DNA of 43,468 bases from assembly GCF_900107265.1 (NCBI RefSeq), contig NZ_FNPJ01000017.1:1-43468 (forward strand), given 5' to 3'. Shown in pieces: positions 1-9,028 of this stretch. The notes beneath the pieces were generated by a model that ran no database searches, was not told the DNA's origin, and worked only from the letters and a program-made list of their open reading frames with translations. The stretch is from Nitrosomonas sp. Nm33 (lineage in GTDB: Bacteria > Pseudomonadota > Gammaproteobacteria > Burkholderiales > Nitrosomonadaceae). How positions within the stretch are numbered: position 1 is the first letter of the stretch; each line of letters starts with the position of its first letter. Both the position numbers and the translations under genes were made by a program.

Positions 1-323
1 CGATTGGTGCCCTGATTGGAAAGTTACTGGTAACCATCGGCCTGTTTGAAGCCAACATCAATGCTGATGTGTTTCATGGATGGGCGATGCAGGACCTGTT
101 GCCTAAATTGCCACTACATTCCATCGTTGTGATGGACAATGCCACCTTCCATAAGAGACTAGACACACGGGATGCCATACATAACGCCGGGCATACCCTT
201 GAATACCTTCCCGCTTATTCTCCTGATCTCAATCCCATCGAACACAAATGGGCACAGGCCAAGGCGCTCCGTAGACAACAAAACCAAACCGTCGATACGC
301 TCTTCAAATCCTATGCATTCTGA
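1..323 (+). mobile_element. IS630-type transposase, C-terminal part (cut by window edge)
   Basis: The frame is open from base 3, so the 84-residue stretch starting at a GTG at 69 is only the visible tail of a larger protein. The sequence VVMDNATFHK carries the second catalytic Asp of a DDE_3 domain, and YSPDLNPIEHKW carries the downstream SPDLNPIE signature with the catalytic Glu, as in IS630-family transposases. The protein ends about 20 bases before the point where a neighbouring ATPase gene on the other strand is cut off, which fits the right end of the element lying near 340. The N-terminal half and the left inverted repeat are outside the window. Whether the element is intact cannot be judged. 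Confidence 0.88.
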
Positions 324-343
324 ATCATTCTTAACTGGTTAGG

Positions 344-619
344 CTATAATTTGAAAATTATCCGTGATTCATCTTTCGTTCCTTCTGATTGGATAGTGAT
401 CGGGCCTGCTTGGCCAGAAAACCAAACTGAAATTAGGTCAAAATCAAGAAACAAAAACCTACTTAAGTCACCATTCAAAAGGTTTGCAATTATGTGCAAG
501 ACTGTCGTTTTTCCAGCCCCATTTTCTGCGTGAACGACGTTTAACCCAGGGTAAAGATGATTTAGAGTGATATCAAATCGGTGGTGTAAATTCTTGATTT
601 CAATTTTTTCAATCTTCAT
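344..619 (-). pseudogene. N-terminal remnant of an AAA/RecF-like ATPase, truncated at an IS630 junction
   Basis: This 91-residue reading frame begins MKIEKIEIKNL, typical of RecF/SMC-like AAA ATPases, and carries a Walker A motif, ENGAGKTT, around residues 32-39. It has a good ribosome site (GAGG eight bases before the ATG at 619). The rest of the ATPase (Q-loop, signature, Walker B) is missing: the frame meets a TAG at 344-346, exactly where the sequence passes into the presumed end of the neighbouring IS630 element. I infer that the insertion cut the gene. Such ATPases occur in DNA repair and in phage-defence modules (OLD- or AriA-like), but too little is left to say which. Confidence 0.7.
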
Positions 620-1002
620 TGCAATGCCTCGTGGATATCTCTGCTATCTGGCAAATTAAAGGGCGAGGACGACAAGCCTCGGTAAAAAGGGTCGAATGTA
701 CCATATGTTTATACTAATGAATACGGCTATCGTGCGAGATATCGGAAGCATGGATTGTTGTGGCACATACGTTGCCTGATCGGGATGACTGCTTGCTTTT
801 TCAAAGCGCTAAATATCGCTTCTGGTCGAATTCAATCAATGTCAAATTGAATAGAAACTAATTTTTGAAGCTGTCTGATTAAGTTTGAGCGACTACATTT
901 TAAAGGTCTAGCGGGTTTTCCTTGATCGCTTTGGGATTAAAGTTAAGCAGGGCACATATCTCTATATACATTCCCGCCAGAAAATAAACGCTCTCACGAA
1001 TC
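620..1002. other. Intergenic, no gene recognised
   Basis: About 380 bases without a convincing reading frame on either strand. It lies between two broken genes and is probably decayed coding DNA or IS debris, but translations of both strands gave nothing I recognise. The ribosome site of the truncated ATPase is at its left edge. Confidence 0.5.
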
Positions 1003-1179
1003 CTAGGCGGTCGTGTTGCTGCCTTCATTAATGCGCATTTGTTTCTTAAACTCATTTTCAGCATTAGTCAGTGCTTCATTAAATCCGTCCGAAAGTAATT
1101 GCTCGCACTTCACCGGATCCTTAAGTAATGCAAGATCAATTGATAAACTTCTGGCTACTGCTGGAATATAAAAAAAGTG
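1003..1179 (-). pseudogene. C-terminal fragment of an unrecognised gene
   Basis: On the minus strand a frame is open for 58 codons, from just after a TGA at 1180-1182 to a TAG at 1003-1005. It has protein-like composition (for example KDPVKCEQLLSDGFNEAL and an amphipathic, charged NAENEFKKQM stretch) but no start codon near its 5' end. It therefore looks like the tail of a longer protein whose front was lost. I do not recognise the family. It lies between the truncated ATPase and a decayed transposase, in keeping with an eroded region. A chance open frame of this size is possible. Confidence 0.35.
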
Positions 1180-1233
1180 TCAGTTATTGCATTCTGCAAA
1201 ATGAACGAATTAACCGACTAATCCTAATTTGCA

Positions 1234-1715
1234 CTAGAAACCGCATTAATAATAATCCAATTCCAGTTAGTTATACTTTTGATTAAAGTCGGGGTATTTT
1301 CGAGATCATATAATGCACTAACCAAATGATTCTCGAGCGCATCGATACTGTCAACCACGCGGTTATGAAAGTATTTTTTCGTAGTTCATCCCAAAGATAT
1401 TCCCGCGGATTCAATTCAGATGAATTCGAGAAGGGAATAATAAACGGATGTTCTCAAGCAAATGGAAATCCTTGTTTTTATGCCAGCTGGCGCCATCAAG
1501 GATCATAACGACATTATCACCAGGGTAACGGCTGGCAATCTCATTGATGAAAATTTGTATGCAATTGCTGTTGATAGGGGCAACACCAGGCTATTGAAGA
1601 CTCCATTGAGGGAGCTCTGATTGAAGGAGCTGACTGCGCCGTAAGTAAGCATAAATATATGCTTACGTCACCATGGCACTCACCATCGGTCGATCTGGAT
1701 GGCAGGGGCTCCATC
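1234..1715 (-). pseudogene. Decayed IS630-type transposase with frameshifts
   Basis: Reading the minus strand and switching frame twice rebuilds the C-terminal part of a DDE_3 transposase. Segments in order are YGAVSSFNQSSLNG and FNSLVLPL, then INSNCIQIFINEIASRYPG and NVVMILDGASWHKNKDF (catalytic Asp), then SELNPREYLWDELRKKYF (SPELNP-E signature) and a tail ending at a TAG at 1234-1236. Frameshifts fall near 1590-1570 and near 1430, and in-frame stops occur near 1670-1690. It is a different subgroup from the IS630 transposase at the left edge (LNPREYLW versus LNPIEHKW). The N-terminal helix-turn-helix part is missing. The element cannot be active. Confidence 0.78.
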
Positions 1716-1947
1716 AGCATCACCTGAAACTCATGCGATTAATCGACAACATATTGCGTTGATTGCCCAGGCGCTGGCTAAGCTCCCGGAACGTACCAAG
1801 CGGGTGTTTGAGCTTTATCAGATAGAAGGATATAGCCATCGGATGATTGCCGATGAATTGGCTATTTCCACTTCATTAGTATATATCCTCATACATGAAG
1901 CTATGAATCATTGCAGAAACGCTCTCCGATCATGTACTAAGGAATAG
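1699..1947 (+). pseudogene. C-terminal fragment of an ECF (FecI-like) sigma factor
   Basis: The 82-residue product is a sigma-70 region 4 domain: IAQALAKLPERTKRVFELYQ followed by the helix-turn-helix GYSHRMIADELAISTSLVYILI and HEAMNHCRNAL, the usual end of FecI-type sigma factors. Region 2, which binds the -10 element and core polymerase, is absent, because upstream the sequence becomes the decayed transposase on the other strand. FecI-like factors are normally 160-180 residues long and followed by a FecR anti-sigma gene. No FecR follows here; a hairpin with a T-run lies just downstream. The gene is therefore probably a dead remnant. Its ATG at 1699 may be fortuitous. Confidence 0.72.
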
Positions 1948-1990
1948 AAATAATTGTTATTGTTTTATTCATTTCGCTTATTAAAATGAT

Positions 1991-2010
1991 CCATCAATTG
2001 ATGGTTTTTA
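1991..2010 (+). terminator. Palindrome plus T-run after the sigma remnant
   Basis: A perfect 14-base palindrome, CCATCAATTGATGG, is followed at once by TTTTTA. It lies 44 bases after the sigma fragment's stop codon. The short AATT loop makes it a modest intrinsic terminator. Confidence 0.45.
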
Positions 2011-2091
2011 ATAGCTTAAGCCGCAACTATCTGAGCCAGGTGTTAAGGTATCAGCGGTCCTATTTTCAATTGTTGCTAATACAACAGGATT

Positions 2092-2637
2092 TCATATTTC
2101 CTTATCCTCGTTTTTCTCGATATATTTTCCCAGTAATAATCCTTGCAGAACAACAAAAGTCAGCATCAGACCCATAAAGCCGAACATCTTGAAATTAACC
2201 CAGGTTTCAGTAGAGTAGTTGTATGCTACGAAGAGATTGATGGCACCCATTGATGCAAAAAATGCTGCCCAGCTGGTATTGAGGTGAACCCATATCTGCT
2301 CGGGTAGTTTGATCTGCTCTTTCATCATGGTACGGATCAAATTTTTCTTAAAAATCACTCGCGCCAAGAGCAATGCGCTGGCAAACAGCCAGTAAAGCAC
2401 TGACGGTTTCCATTTGATGAAAGTCTCGTCTTGCAGGATTAATGTTGCACTGCCAAAAATGACAATGATCACGAGACTTATCCATAATATGTTGTCAACA
2501 TGATGATGACGGAACCATACCCAGCCGATTTGCACAAAAGTAGCGGCAATAGCTACCGCAGTTGCAGCGTAAATGCCATAAACTTTAAAAGTAATAAAAA
2601 AAAGGATTACTGGAAAGAGATCAAAAAGAAACTTCAT
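2092..2637 (-). CDS. yciB: Septation protein A / intracellular septation family (YciB)
   Basis: The 181-residue inner-membrane protein starts [14 protein letters not shown], the hallmark N-terminus of the YciB/IspZ family. Its length equals the usual 175-180 residues. Five hydrophobic segments are visible (about residues 1-35, 48-67, 77-95, 120-140 and 150-170), with [14 protein letters not shown] and [13 protein letters not shown] in the expected places. Family members take part in envelope integrity and cell-division-related functions; the biochemical activity is not established. It follows the CcsA-like gene on the same strand but 304 bases away, so it probably has its own promoter. The C-terminus is charged (KNEDKEI). 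Confidence 0.93.
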   Translation of the reverse strand: MKFLFDLFPVILFFITFKVYGIYAATAVAIAATFVQIGWVWFRHHHVDNILWISLVIIVIFGSATLILQDETFIKWKPSVLYWLFASALLLARVIFKKNLIRTMMKEQIKLPEQIWVHLNTSWAAFFASMGAINLFVAYNYSTETWVNFKMFGFMGLMLTFVVLQGLLLGKYIEKNEDKEI

Positions 2638-2941
2638 AAAATGGTGTCAGTAGTGTAGTTGGAGAAGTTATTATCGCAGTAATTATGCTTGAGTTGTTAT
2701 GTCTCATCGCTATTCTGGTCAAGCTTGAGTAATGCAGGATTAATACAACAGCGCAAATTTGGTTTCGTGCTGTTAAGAGATAAAAGATGTATGCGTTTGT
2801 ATTATCCTATTTTCCTCAATTGCAGTCTCTTATTCCACTTCTAAATCAAACCTGATAATCCTCTAGCCAGCCTCCTCGCAGCCAGTTGTTAGACTGGTTT
2901 TGCTGGAATGTTAATCAAGAGCAATTGAATCAAATTTGTTT
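2638..2941. other. Intergenic, no gene recognised
   Basis: About 300 bases between yciB and the CcsA-like gene, both on the minus strand. No frame with start, ribosome site and protein-like composition was seen, and no tRNA-like fold was recognised. It presumably holds the yciB promoter. Confidence 0.4.
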
Positions 2942-3787
2942 TTACCGATGCAAGATAATTTCCAGCACAAATTTACTACCGATATAAGCAAGCAGAAGAA
3001 TGGTAAAACCGGTTAAAGTCCAACGTATAGCAGTACGTCCACGCCAGCCATAAAAATGCCTGCCTATAAGCAGGGCTGCAAATACCCCCCAAGAGATAAA
3101 GCTGAAAAGTGTTTTGTGTGAAAATGTTACGGATTGGCCAAAAACTTCTTGTGAGAATATTATGCCGCTAAGAAGTGTCAAAGTGAGGAGTATGAAACCT
3201 GCCCAGATAATGCGAAACAGCATTTTCTCCATAACGAGAAGGGGTGGGAGATTCATCAATACCCGTGACATGGCAGGATGGTGAAGGCGATACTCCAATA
3301 TCGTCATAAGGATTGCATGGAGTGCCGCGATAGTAAACAGACTATAGGCAAGCAGAGCGACCAGCAAATGTGCTTTAAATGCAGGTAATTCAGTGTTGGC
3401 AAGGGGGCGCAGTGAAGGAAGCGTCAAGGGCAATAATACTGCTATTGCTGCCACAATAGCGATCGGTGCAATCAAATTCTGTAATTCACGCAGCCGTGAA
3501 AAGAAACCTGAGAACCAGTAAATCAAGGCAGTCAGCCATACAATCGATGAGATTGCATTACCCACACCAAAACTGAGTCCAGTATTTATAAAAATAGTTT
3601 GATAAAGTATAAGACCATGAAGTGTAAGCGGGGCAAGCATGATGAAATGCTCTCCCTTGGCAATTGATGAGGTACTTACTTCAGCACTGGGTGAGATGGG
3701 TTGATTCTTCCAGCGGGTGGGCCAGAAATACCATCCAACTAATGTATAAAACAAAAAAGCTGAAATATAAACTAGAATGCTGAGCAT
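2942..3787 (-). CDS. CcsA/YpjD-like cytochrome c assembly membrane protein
   Basis: The 281-residue protein is almost entirely hydrophobic, with about eight transmembrane segments, as in the CcsA/HemX/YpjD branch of the cytochrome c assembly family. Family members handle heme at the membrane. The conserved histidines would be among those visible near LLVALLAYSLFTIAALHAIL (about residue 155) and FSHKTLFSFISWGVFAALLI (about residues 222-241). In proteobacteria this gene commonly sits divergently next to ffh, and it does so here, 136 bases away. That context supports the YpjD branch rather than a dedicated heme lyase. No tryptophan-rich WWD heme motif of the CcmC/CcmF type is seen. Confidence 0.85.
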   Translation of the reverse strand: MLSILVYISAFLFYTLVGWYFWPTRWKNQPISPSAEVSTSSIAKGEHFIMLAPLTLHGLILYQTIFINTGLSFGVGNAISSIVWLTALIYWFSGFFSRLRELQNLIAPIAIVAAIAVLLPLTLPSLRPLANTELPAFKAHLLVALLAYSLFTIAALHAILMTILEYRLHHPAMSRVLMNLPPLLVMEKMLFRIIWAGFILLTLTLLSGIIFSQEVFGQSVTFSHKTLFSFISWGVFAALLIGRHFYGWRGRTAIRWTLTGFTILLLAYIGSKFVLEIILHR

Positions 3788-3923
3788 TTATAAAACAGAT
3801 CTAGAAAACTGATTTATTCAGTCTACCTTGCACTTGTATAAATTCAAAGCGTTATTATTAGAATTTGAGAAATTATCATTTTATGGTGCTATATGATCAG
3901 CATCAATTTTTTGAGGGACAAAT

Positions 3924-5273
3924 ATGTTTGATAATCTGACGAATCGACTTTCTGGTGTTATCAAAACTCTGCGTGGAGAAGCGAGATTAACTGAGAGTAA
4001 CATACAGGAAGCAATGCGTGAAGTGCGCATGGCGTTACTTGAAGCTGATGTTGCTTTACCTGTTATCAAGGATTTTATCGAGCGGGTAAAACAAAAGGCG
4101 ATCGGTCGGGAGGTAATAGAAAGTCTTTCTCCTGGACAGGCGTTAGTAGGAGTTGTTCATCAAGAGCTCATGACCATCATGGGAGGAGAAAAAGCGGATC
4201 TCAACCTCAGCACTGTACCGCCTGCTGTTATTCTCATGGCAGGGTTGCAAGGTGCGGGAAAAACCACATCCAGTGGAAAATTGGCTAAATGGCTGATAGA
4301 TAATAAAAAGAAAAAAGTGATGCTGGTATCTTGTGATATTTATCGACCTGCTGCTATTGATCAGTTAGAGCTGCTGTCCAGTCAAGTTGGTGCTGATTTT
4401 TTTCCGGTAAAAGCAGGTCAACAGCCAGCAGAAATCTGCACTGCTGCGCTGGATTATTCTCGCAAACATCACCATGACGTAATGATCGTCGATACTGCAG
4501 GTCGCCTCGGTATTGATCAAGTGATGATGGACGAGATTACTGAACTTGAGGCTCTGCTGAAACCAATTGAGACACTTTTTGTCGTCGACGCAATGCAAGG
4601 GCAAGATGCTGTCAATACGGCGAAGGCATTTGCTGATGCGCTTCCTTTGACGGGTGTTATCTTAACCAAGTTAGATGGAGATGCACGGGGAGGAGCGGCC
4701 TTATCGGTGCGGCATGTGACGGGTAAACCAATCAAGTTTACCGGGGTGGCTGAGAAATTGACTGGACTGGAGCCTTTTTATCCTGACCGGATGGCTTCTC
4801 GTGTCCTGGGCATGGGCGATGTATTGGGGTTGATTGAAGAAGCGCAGCGTAGCGCAGATCAGAAAGAAGCTGAAAAGCTGATGAAAAAAATGAAATCAGG
4901 CAAGGGGTTCGATCTTGATGATTTCAAAATGCAATTCCAGCAGATGAAAAAAATGGGCGGAATGAGTGCAATGTTGGAGAAACTGCCGCATCAATTGACG
5001 CAAGCAGCCCAGAATATGAAGGTAGACGATAAAATAATTAATCGTACTGAAGGAATTATCAATGCCATGACACGACAAGAGCGTGCCAAACCAGAAATCA
5101 TTAAGGCGTCACGCAAACGCCGTATTGCAGCCGGTTCGGGTGTCTCTGTGCAGGAGGTAAATCGCTTGCTCGCGCAATTTGAGCAGGCACGCAAGATGAT
5201 GAAAATGGTCAATAAAGGTGGCATGGCCAAGATGATGCGTGCAGTAAAAGGCATGCTACCGCAGATGCGCTAG
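3924..5273 (+). CDS. ffh: Signal recognition particle protein Ffh (SRP54)
   Basis: Ffh binds 4.5S RNA and signal sequences on nascent chains and delivers ribosomes to FtsY at the membrane by GTP hydrolysis. All three parts are present in 449 residues, the normal length. The N-domain starts MFDNLTNRLSGVIKTLRGE. The G-domain has GLQGAGKTTSSGKLA (P-loop), DTAGRL and TKLDGDARGGAALS. The methionine-rich M-domain runs from about residue 300, with repeated MKK/MGGM and the RNA-binding SGVSVQEVNRLLAQFEQ. GAGGGA before the ATG is a clear ribosome site. It is divergent from the CcsA-like gene. The 4.5S RNA gene itself was not seen in the window. Confidence 0.98.
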   Translation: MFDNLTNRLSGVIKTLRGEARLTESNIQEAMREVRMALLEADVALPVIKDFIERVKQKAIGREVIESLSPGQALVGVVHQELMTIMGGEKADLNLSTVPPAVILMAGLQGAGKTTSSGKLAKWLIDNKKKKVMLVSCDIYRPAAIDQLELLSSQVGADFFPVKAGQQPAEICTAALDYSRKHHHDVMIVDTAGRLGIDQVMMDEITELEALLKPIETLFVVDAMQGQDAVNTAKAFADALPLTGVILTKLDGDARGGAALSVRHVTGKPIKFTGVAEKLTGLEPFYPDRMASRVLGMGDVLGLIEEAQRSADQKEAEKLMKKMKSGKGFDLDDFKMQFQQMKKMGGMSAMLEKLPHQLTQAAQNMKVDDKIINRTEGIINAMTRQERAKPEIIKASRKRRIAAGSGVSVQEVNRLLAQFEQARKMMKMVNKGGMAKMMRAVKGMLPQMR

Positions 5274-5312
5274 TATCAAGAACGATCGAGGAGGAAAATT
5301 TTTTAGGTTTGA

Positions 5313-5762
5313 TTATTCTGCTTTAGACGCCTGCTCGAGTCCTTCTACCTGAATTCCAGTTGTTATATCTTTTTCAGCAAACCAGCCAAGATTCATTTCA
5401 AGAGCATATTTAGCTGGTTTGGCTGAATAATGGGTATTGATTGAGAGCGGGGCCATATCGGCAATATTGAGGATCACCCCTTTCTCATCAAGAAACGCCA
5501 CGCTGAGGGGGATAGAGGTATTGAGCATCCACATACCATAAATATTTGTTTTGGGAAAAACGAACAGCATGCCGCTATTTTTCTCCAATTGCGAGCGATA
5601 CATCAATCCTTTGGAGCGCGCAGTTGGGGTATGCGCTATTTCTGCCGAGAGCGTATGATTTAAAATTTTAAGAGGAATTGCTGGGGGTACAGTTTGAGTA
5701 GCTGAGCTTTCCGCTGCTGGTAGCAGCAAAATAATGATCGCGAACAAAAGGTACTTTAACAT
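5313..5762 (-). CDS. DUF192 family exported protein
   Basis: The 149-residue protein has a signal peptide (a hydrophobic stretch of about 20 residues, [20 protein letters not shown]) followed by a DUF192 domain. The family's usual landmarks are present: ARSKGLMYR near the start, [16 protein letters not shown] in the middle, and [19 protein letters not shown] then ALEMNLGWF near the end. The function of DUF192 proteins is not established. Its ATG lies inside the last codons of dut (a seven-base overlap), so the two are translationally linked at the end of a coaBC-dut-DUF192 operon. Confidence 0.88.
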   Translation of the reverse strand: MLKYLLFAIIILLLPAAESSATQTVPPAIPLKILNHTLSAEIAHTPTARSKGLMYRSQLEKNSGMLFVFPKTNIYGMWMLNTSIPLSVAFLDEKGVILNIADMAPLSINTHYSAKPAKYALEMNLGWFAEKDITTGIQVEGLEQASKAE

Positions 5763-6205
5763 TTACCTGTACTTCCAAAGCCACCTTCACCGCGGGTGGT
5801 CGGTTCAAAATTTTCAACTATATTGAATTGGGCTTGCAGGACAGGAACGATCACTAGTTGAGCAATCCGTTCTAACGGGTTAAGAAAAAAGTCTGTTTGC
5901 CCTCGATTCCAGCAAGAAACTAAAATCTGTCCCTGATAATCTGAGTCGATCAATCCAACCAGATTCCCTAGTACGATGCCATGCTTGTGGCCAAGACCAG
6001 AGCGGGGTAACACTATTGCCGCTAAACCTGGATCATTCAAATAAATCGCAATACCACTTGGAATTAATTGTGATTCCCCGGGCTGTATTTGAATGGGATG
6101 CTCAATACATGCGCGCAGATCTAATCCCGCAGAACCTGGCGTAGCATAAGCGGGTAGCTGATCTCTTAGCCTCAGATCAAGAATTTTGATGTCGATTTTT
6201 TTCAT
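5756..6205 (-). CDS. dut: Deoxyuridine 5'-triphosphate nucleotidohydrolase (dUTPase)
   Basis: The enzyme hydrolyses dUTP to dUMP and pyrophosphate, keeping uracil out of DNA and feeding thymidylate synthesis; it works as a homotrimer in the cytoplasm. The 149-residue length is normal. All five trimeric dUTPase motifs are present in order: [33 protein letters not shown] (with the catalytic Asp), ERIAQLV and the C-terminal lid [12 protein letters not shown]. It sits 10 bases after coaBC and overlaps the DUF192 gene, an order also seen in gammaproteobacteria, where dfp and dut are neighbours. Confidence 0.97.
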   Translation of the reverse strand: MKKIDIKILDLRLRDQLPAYATPGSAGLDLRACIEHPIQIQPGESQLIPSGIAIYLNDPGLAAIVLPRSGLGHKHGIVLGNLVGLIDSDYQGQILVSCWNRGQTDFFLNPLERIAQLVIVPVLQAQFNIVENFEPTTRGEGGFGSTGKC

Positions 6206-6215
6206 ACCAGAAGAG

Positions 6216-7415
6216 TTAGCTATGATGTTGTTTATGTAAGGCAGCGATGTGCTCGATTAAGCGGCGTGCTTGATCAATTTTAGGTGCTTTGGGTAGTATA
6301 TGTTTACCATTATCATCAAACAGTAGCAAGGTACTGTCATCTGCACCCATCGCCTCCTGGGCCAAATTTGCAACAAGCAAAGGCAGCTTCTTTTTGTGAC
6401 GCTTGCTTTTTGCATTTTGATCAATATTTTCTGTTTCAGCAGCAAAACCAACGCAGAATGGTGGATTGGGCAAATTAGCGACATATTGCAAGATATCGGG
6501 ATTAGGAATGAGCTCCAGCATCAGATCATTATCGGATTTTTTTATCTTTTGGGTGTGAGCGATAGCGGGACGATAATCTGCTACTGCGGCGACGCTGATA
6601 AAAATATCGTTAAAGATCACCTCATTTTTGACTGCAGTCAGCATATCGTTAGCACTGGTGATGGGGATGAATTTTTTAACGGTAGGGCAAGTCAAGCAGA
6701 CCGGTCCTGAAATTAGCGTAACTTCTGCACCTGCCCCAAGTGCAGCTTGCGCGAGTGCGTAGCCCATTTTACCCGAACTTAAATTAATAATGCCGCGAAC
6801 TGCATCAATCGCTTCAAAGGTAGGCCCAGCTGTAATGAGGATACGCTTCTTCTCTAATAATCTGGGTTGAAAGAAATTCTGCACAGCTTCAAAAAGTTCT
6901 TGTGGCTCCAGCATACGTCCCATTCCAGTTTCACCACAAGCCTGAATGCCATGAGCAGGGCCGAGCACAGTAATATCATCTTTTTGTAAGGTAGTCAGAT
7001 TGCGCTGTGTTGCGGGATTTTCCAGCATCTGGCGATTCATGGCAGGTGCAATCATCAGCGGACAATTACGAGCAAGGCATAACGTTGACAGCAGATCATC
7101 TGCCAGGCCATGAGCGATTTTGGCAATGAAATCAGCACTTGCGGGCGCGACTAAAATGACATCAGCAGCACGTGATAGATCGATATGGGCCATGCTGTTA
7201 TTGACACTTTCATCCCAGAGTTGAGTATGTACCGGTTTGCCGGTCAATGCCTGTAATGTGGTTGATCCTAAAAAATGACAAGCTGCCTCAGTCATAACGG
7301 TTTGTACTTCAGTACCATCTTGTATGAGTAAGCGTGCAAGTTCAGCAGCCTTATACGCTGCGATACCGCCAGTTATTCCAAGTAACACACGTTTTTTTTT
7401 CTGGGAGTTTGTCAC
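6216..7415 (-). CDS. coaBC: Bifunctional phosphopantothenoylcysteine decarboxylase / phosphopantothenate-cysteine ligase
   Basis: CoaBC carries out two consecutive steps of coenzyme A synthesis: CTP-dependent ligation of cysteine to phosphopantothenate, then FMN-dependent decarboxylation. The 399-residue protein has the flavoprotein CoaC half first ([14 protein letters not shown], the catalytic His in [11 protein letters not shown], the PAMN motif in APAMNRQM, and the Cys in [10 protein letters not shown]). The CoaB half starts near residue 190 ([47 protein letters not shown]). The start is a GTG at 7415; no better start lies in frame before the conserved VLLGITGGI. It is divergent from radC and heads the coaBC-dut-DUF192 operon. 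Confidence 0.96.
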   Translation of the reverse strand: MTNSQKKKRVLLGITGGIAAYKAAELARLLIQDGTEVQTVMTEAACHFLGSTTLQALTGKPVHTQLWDESVNNSMAHIDLSRAADVILVAPASADFIAKIAHGLADDLLSTLCLARNCPLMIAPAMNRQMLENPATQRNLTTLQKDDITVLGPAHGIQACGETGMGRMLEPQELFEAVQNFFQPRLLEKKRILITAGPTFEAIDAVRGIINLSSGKMGYALAQAALGAGAEVTLISGPVCLTCPTVKKFIPITSANDMLTAVKNEVIFNDIFISVAAVADYRPAIAHTQKIKKSDNDLMLELIPNPDILQYVANLPNPPFCVGFAAETENIDQNAKSKRHKKKLPLLVANLAQEAMGADDSTLLLFDDNGKHILPKAPKIDQARRLIEHIAALHKQHHS

Positions 7416-7568
7416 AATTATCTATGCGCGCTGATTAATTGAAAATAGGAAAAAAGATTTGGTCCGAGCTAAAACACAAAAATTGATAAGCATAAGTAAT
7501 TTACTACATTGTTGGAAAAATTAGCCGTTAATTTGGTAACGATGATTTTTTACATGTTTTATTAAACA

Positions 7569-8243
7569 ATGGCAATTACAGATTGGCCTGAGTCCGAGCG
7601 CCCGCGTGAGAAGCTCCTGAAAAAAGGAGCAAAAAACCTTTCAGATGCTGAGTTATTAGCTATTTTCTTACGTACTGGTATTGCAGGTAAAAGTGCAGTG
7701 GATCTGGCAAGAGAATTATTAAAACATTTTGGAAGTTTGACAGAATTATTCCTTGCTGATCAAGATGCATTATGTCAATTGCCTGGTATGGGAGTGGCCA
7801 AATATACTCAATTACAAGCTGTTCTGGAAATGGCTCAGCGTGCACTCAGAGAAGAACTAAACAGTGGCGATATCATGGATTCGCCTCAATCAGTTCGCGA
7901 TTACTTGCGCCTTAGTCTGGTTGGGAAGGAGCACGAGATATTTATGGGTATTTTCCTGGATGCTAGAAATCGTACTATTGCTACTGAGGAATTATTCACA
8001 GGTACGCTGACACAAGCCAGTGTATATCCGCGTGAAGTAGTCAAACGTGCATTATATCATAATGCCGCAGCCATGATTTTTGCTCATAATCATCCCTCTG
8101 GTGTCGCGGAACCCAGTAAGGCTGATGAGATACTTACTCAATCGTTGAAACAAGCGCTTGCACTGGTCGATATCAAGGTATTGGACCATTTTATTATCGG
8201 TGATAGAGACACACTCTCATTTGCAGAGCATGGTCTGATATGA
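7569..8243 (+). CDS. radC: RadC family JAB1/MPN-domain protein
   Basis: The 224-residue protein has the normal RadC layout. An N-terminal helix-hairpin-helix-like part ([39 protein letters not shown]) is followed by a JAMM metalloprotease-like domain with the zinc motif [14 protein letters not shown] (H-x-H, then S and D). The original link of RadC to DNA repair has been withdrawn, and its real substrate is unknown. It is divergent from coaBC. The rpmB promoter starts just beyond its stop codon. Confidence 0.95.
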   Translation: MAITDWPESERPREKLLKKGAKNLSDAELLAIFLRTGIAGKSAVDLARELLKHFGSLTELFLADQDALCQLPGMGVAKYTQLQAVLEMAQRALREELNSGDIMDSPQSVRDYLRLSLVGKEHEIFMGIFLDARNRTIATEELFTGTLTQASVYPREVVKRALYHNAAAMIFAHNHPSGVAEPSKADEILTQSLKQALALVDIKVLDHFIIGDRDTLSFAEHGLI

Positions 8244-8244
8244 A

Positions 8245-8274
8245 TTGAAGAATACCTCTGAATCAGGATATAAT
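8245..8274 (+). promoter_or_regulatory. Sigma70-type promoter for rpmB-rpmG
   Basis: TTGAAG (8245-8250) and a perfect TATAAT (8269-8274) are separated by 18 bases, directly after the radC stop codon. Transcription would start near 8281, giving a leader of about 26 bases that contains TAGGAG just before the rpmB ATG. Found by eye, not by scoring. Confidence 0.6.
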
Positions 8275-8306
8275 ACTTAGTTTTATAAATCTAGGAGTAC
8301 GTAACC

Positions 8307-8543
8307 ATGGCGCGAGTATGTGAAGTGACTGGTAAAAAACCTATGACTGGTCATCATGTTTCCCATGCAAATAACAAAACAAAACGTCGTTTCCTACCAA
8401 ATTTGCAGCATCGCCGATTCTGGGTAGAAAGTGAGAAGCGATGGATCACTTTACGCTTGACTAATGCGGCATTGCGTACTATTGATAAAAATGGAATTGA
8501 TGCTGTGCTTGCCAAAATGCGTGCGCGTGGTGAGAGCGTTTAG
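8307..8543 (+). CDS. rpmB: 50S ribosomal protein L28
   Basis: The 78-residue basic protein begins [29 protein letters not shown], the standard L28 N-terminus, and has the family's usual length. It contains [28 protein letters not shown]. Only single cysteine residues are visible, so it is the zinc-free form. It has its own ribosome site (TAGGAG) and promoter, and is followed 52 bases later by rpmG, the conserved rpmB-rpmG pair. Confidence 0.98.
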   Translation: MARVCEVTGKKPMTGHHVSHANNKTKRRFLPNLQHRRFWVESEKRWITLRLTNAALRTIDKNGIDAVLAKMRARGESV

Positions 8544-8595
8544 TGTATAAGGTAAAGTATTTACTTTAATTAAGACTTAAGACGGGAATTTAATT

Positions 8596-8751
8596 ATGCG
8601 TGAAAAAATCAAACTTGAATCTTCAGCTGGAACTGGTCATTTTTATACCACAACCAAAAATAAGCGCACTAAACCTGAAAAACTAGAGCTTATGAAATAT
8701 GATCCAGTGGTAAGAAAGCATGTCAAATACAAAGAAACAAAATTAAAATAA
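8596..8751 (+). CDS. rpmG: 50S ribosomal protein L33
   Basis: This small gene encodes 51 residues starting [17 protein letters not shown] and ending [10 protein letters not shown]. It matches L33 in length and in landmarks ([25 protein letters not shown]). It lacks the two CxxC pairs, so it is the zinc-independent form. It follows rpmB in the same direction and is very likely cotranscribed. An AT-rich inverted repeat lies just after it. Confidence 0.97.
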   Translation: MREKIKLESSAGTGHFYTTTKNKRTKPEKLELMKYDPVVRKHVKYKETKLK

Positions 8752-8768
8752 CAGAAAGTACTCGGTAA

Positions 8769-8797
8769 TAAATAAACTTACTATTTTGGTTTATTTA
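8769..8797 (+). terminator. AT-rich inverted repeat after rpmG
   Basis: TAAATAAAC (8769-8777) and GTTTATTTA (8789-8797) are perfect complements around an 11-base loop, 18 bases after the rpmG stop codon. The stem is weak because it is almost all A-T, so this is a tentative terminator. Confidence 0.35.
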
Positions 8798-9028
8798 TCA
8801 ATAAAAACTGACTACTCTTTAGGTGGTATTTTCTCTCACTAACCTATAAGATCGTTGCATGCATCTTTTCTGGTGGTATCGTTTTGTTCGTGTGAATGCC
8901 AGTCTGGTATTTTGATTTATGTCACAACTTCACTACTTCTGCTATTGTTTCTTCCTTTCTGTCTAGTAGTGATTTAAGATATTCAAGAAATTCGTAATGT
9001 CTGCTCACAAATTTCTTCATGTGAAAAA

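Noticed and set aside
1326-1723. Open frames of 60 codons on both strands in this interval, taken as genes
   Set aside because: They are registers of the frameshifted IS630 transposase on the minus strand; the real protein sequence is recovered only by switching frames.
6257-6710. Several open frames inside coaBC
   Set aside because: They lie in other registers of a fully conserved gene and have no ribosome site or family signature.
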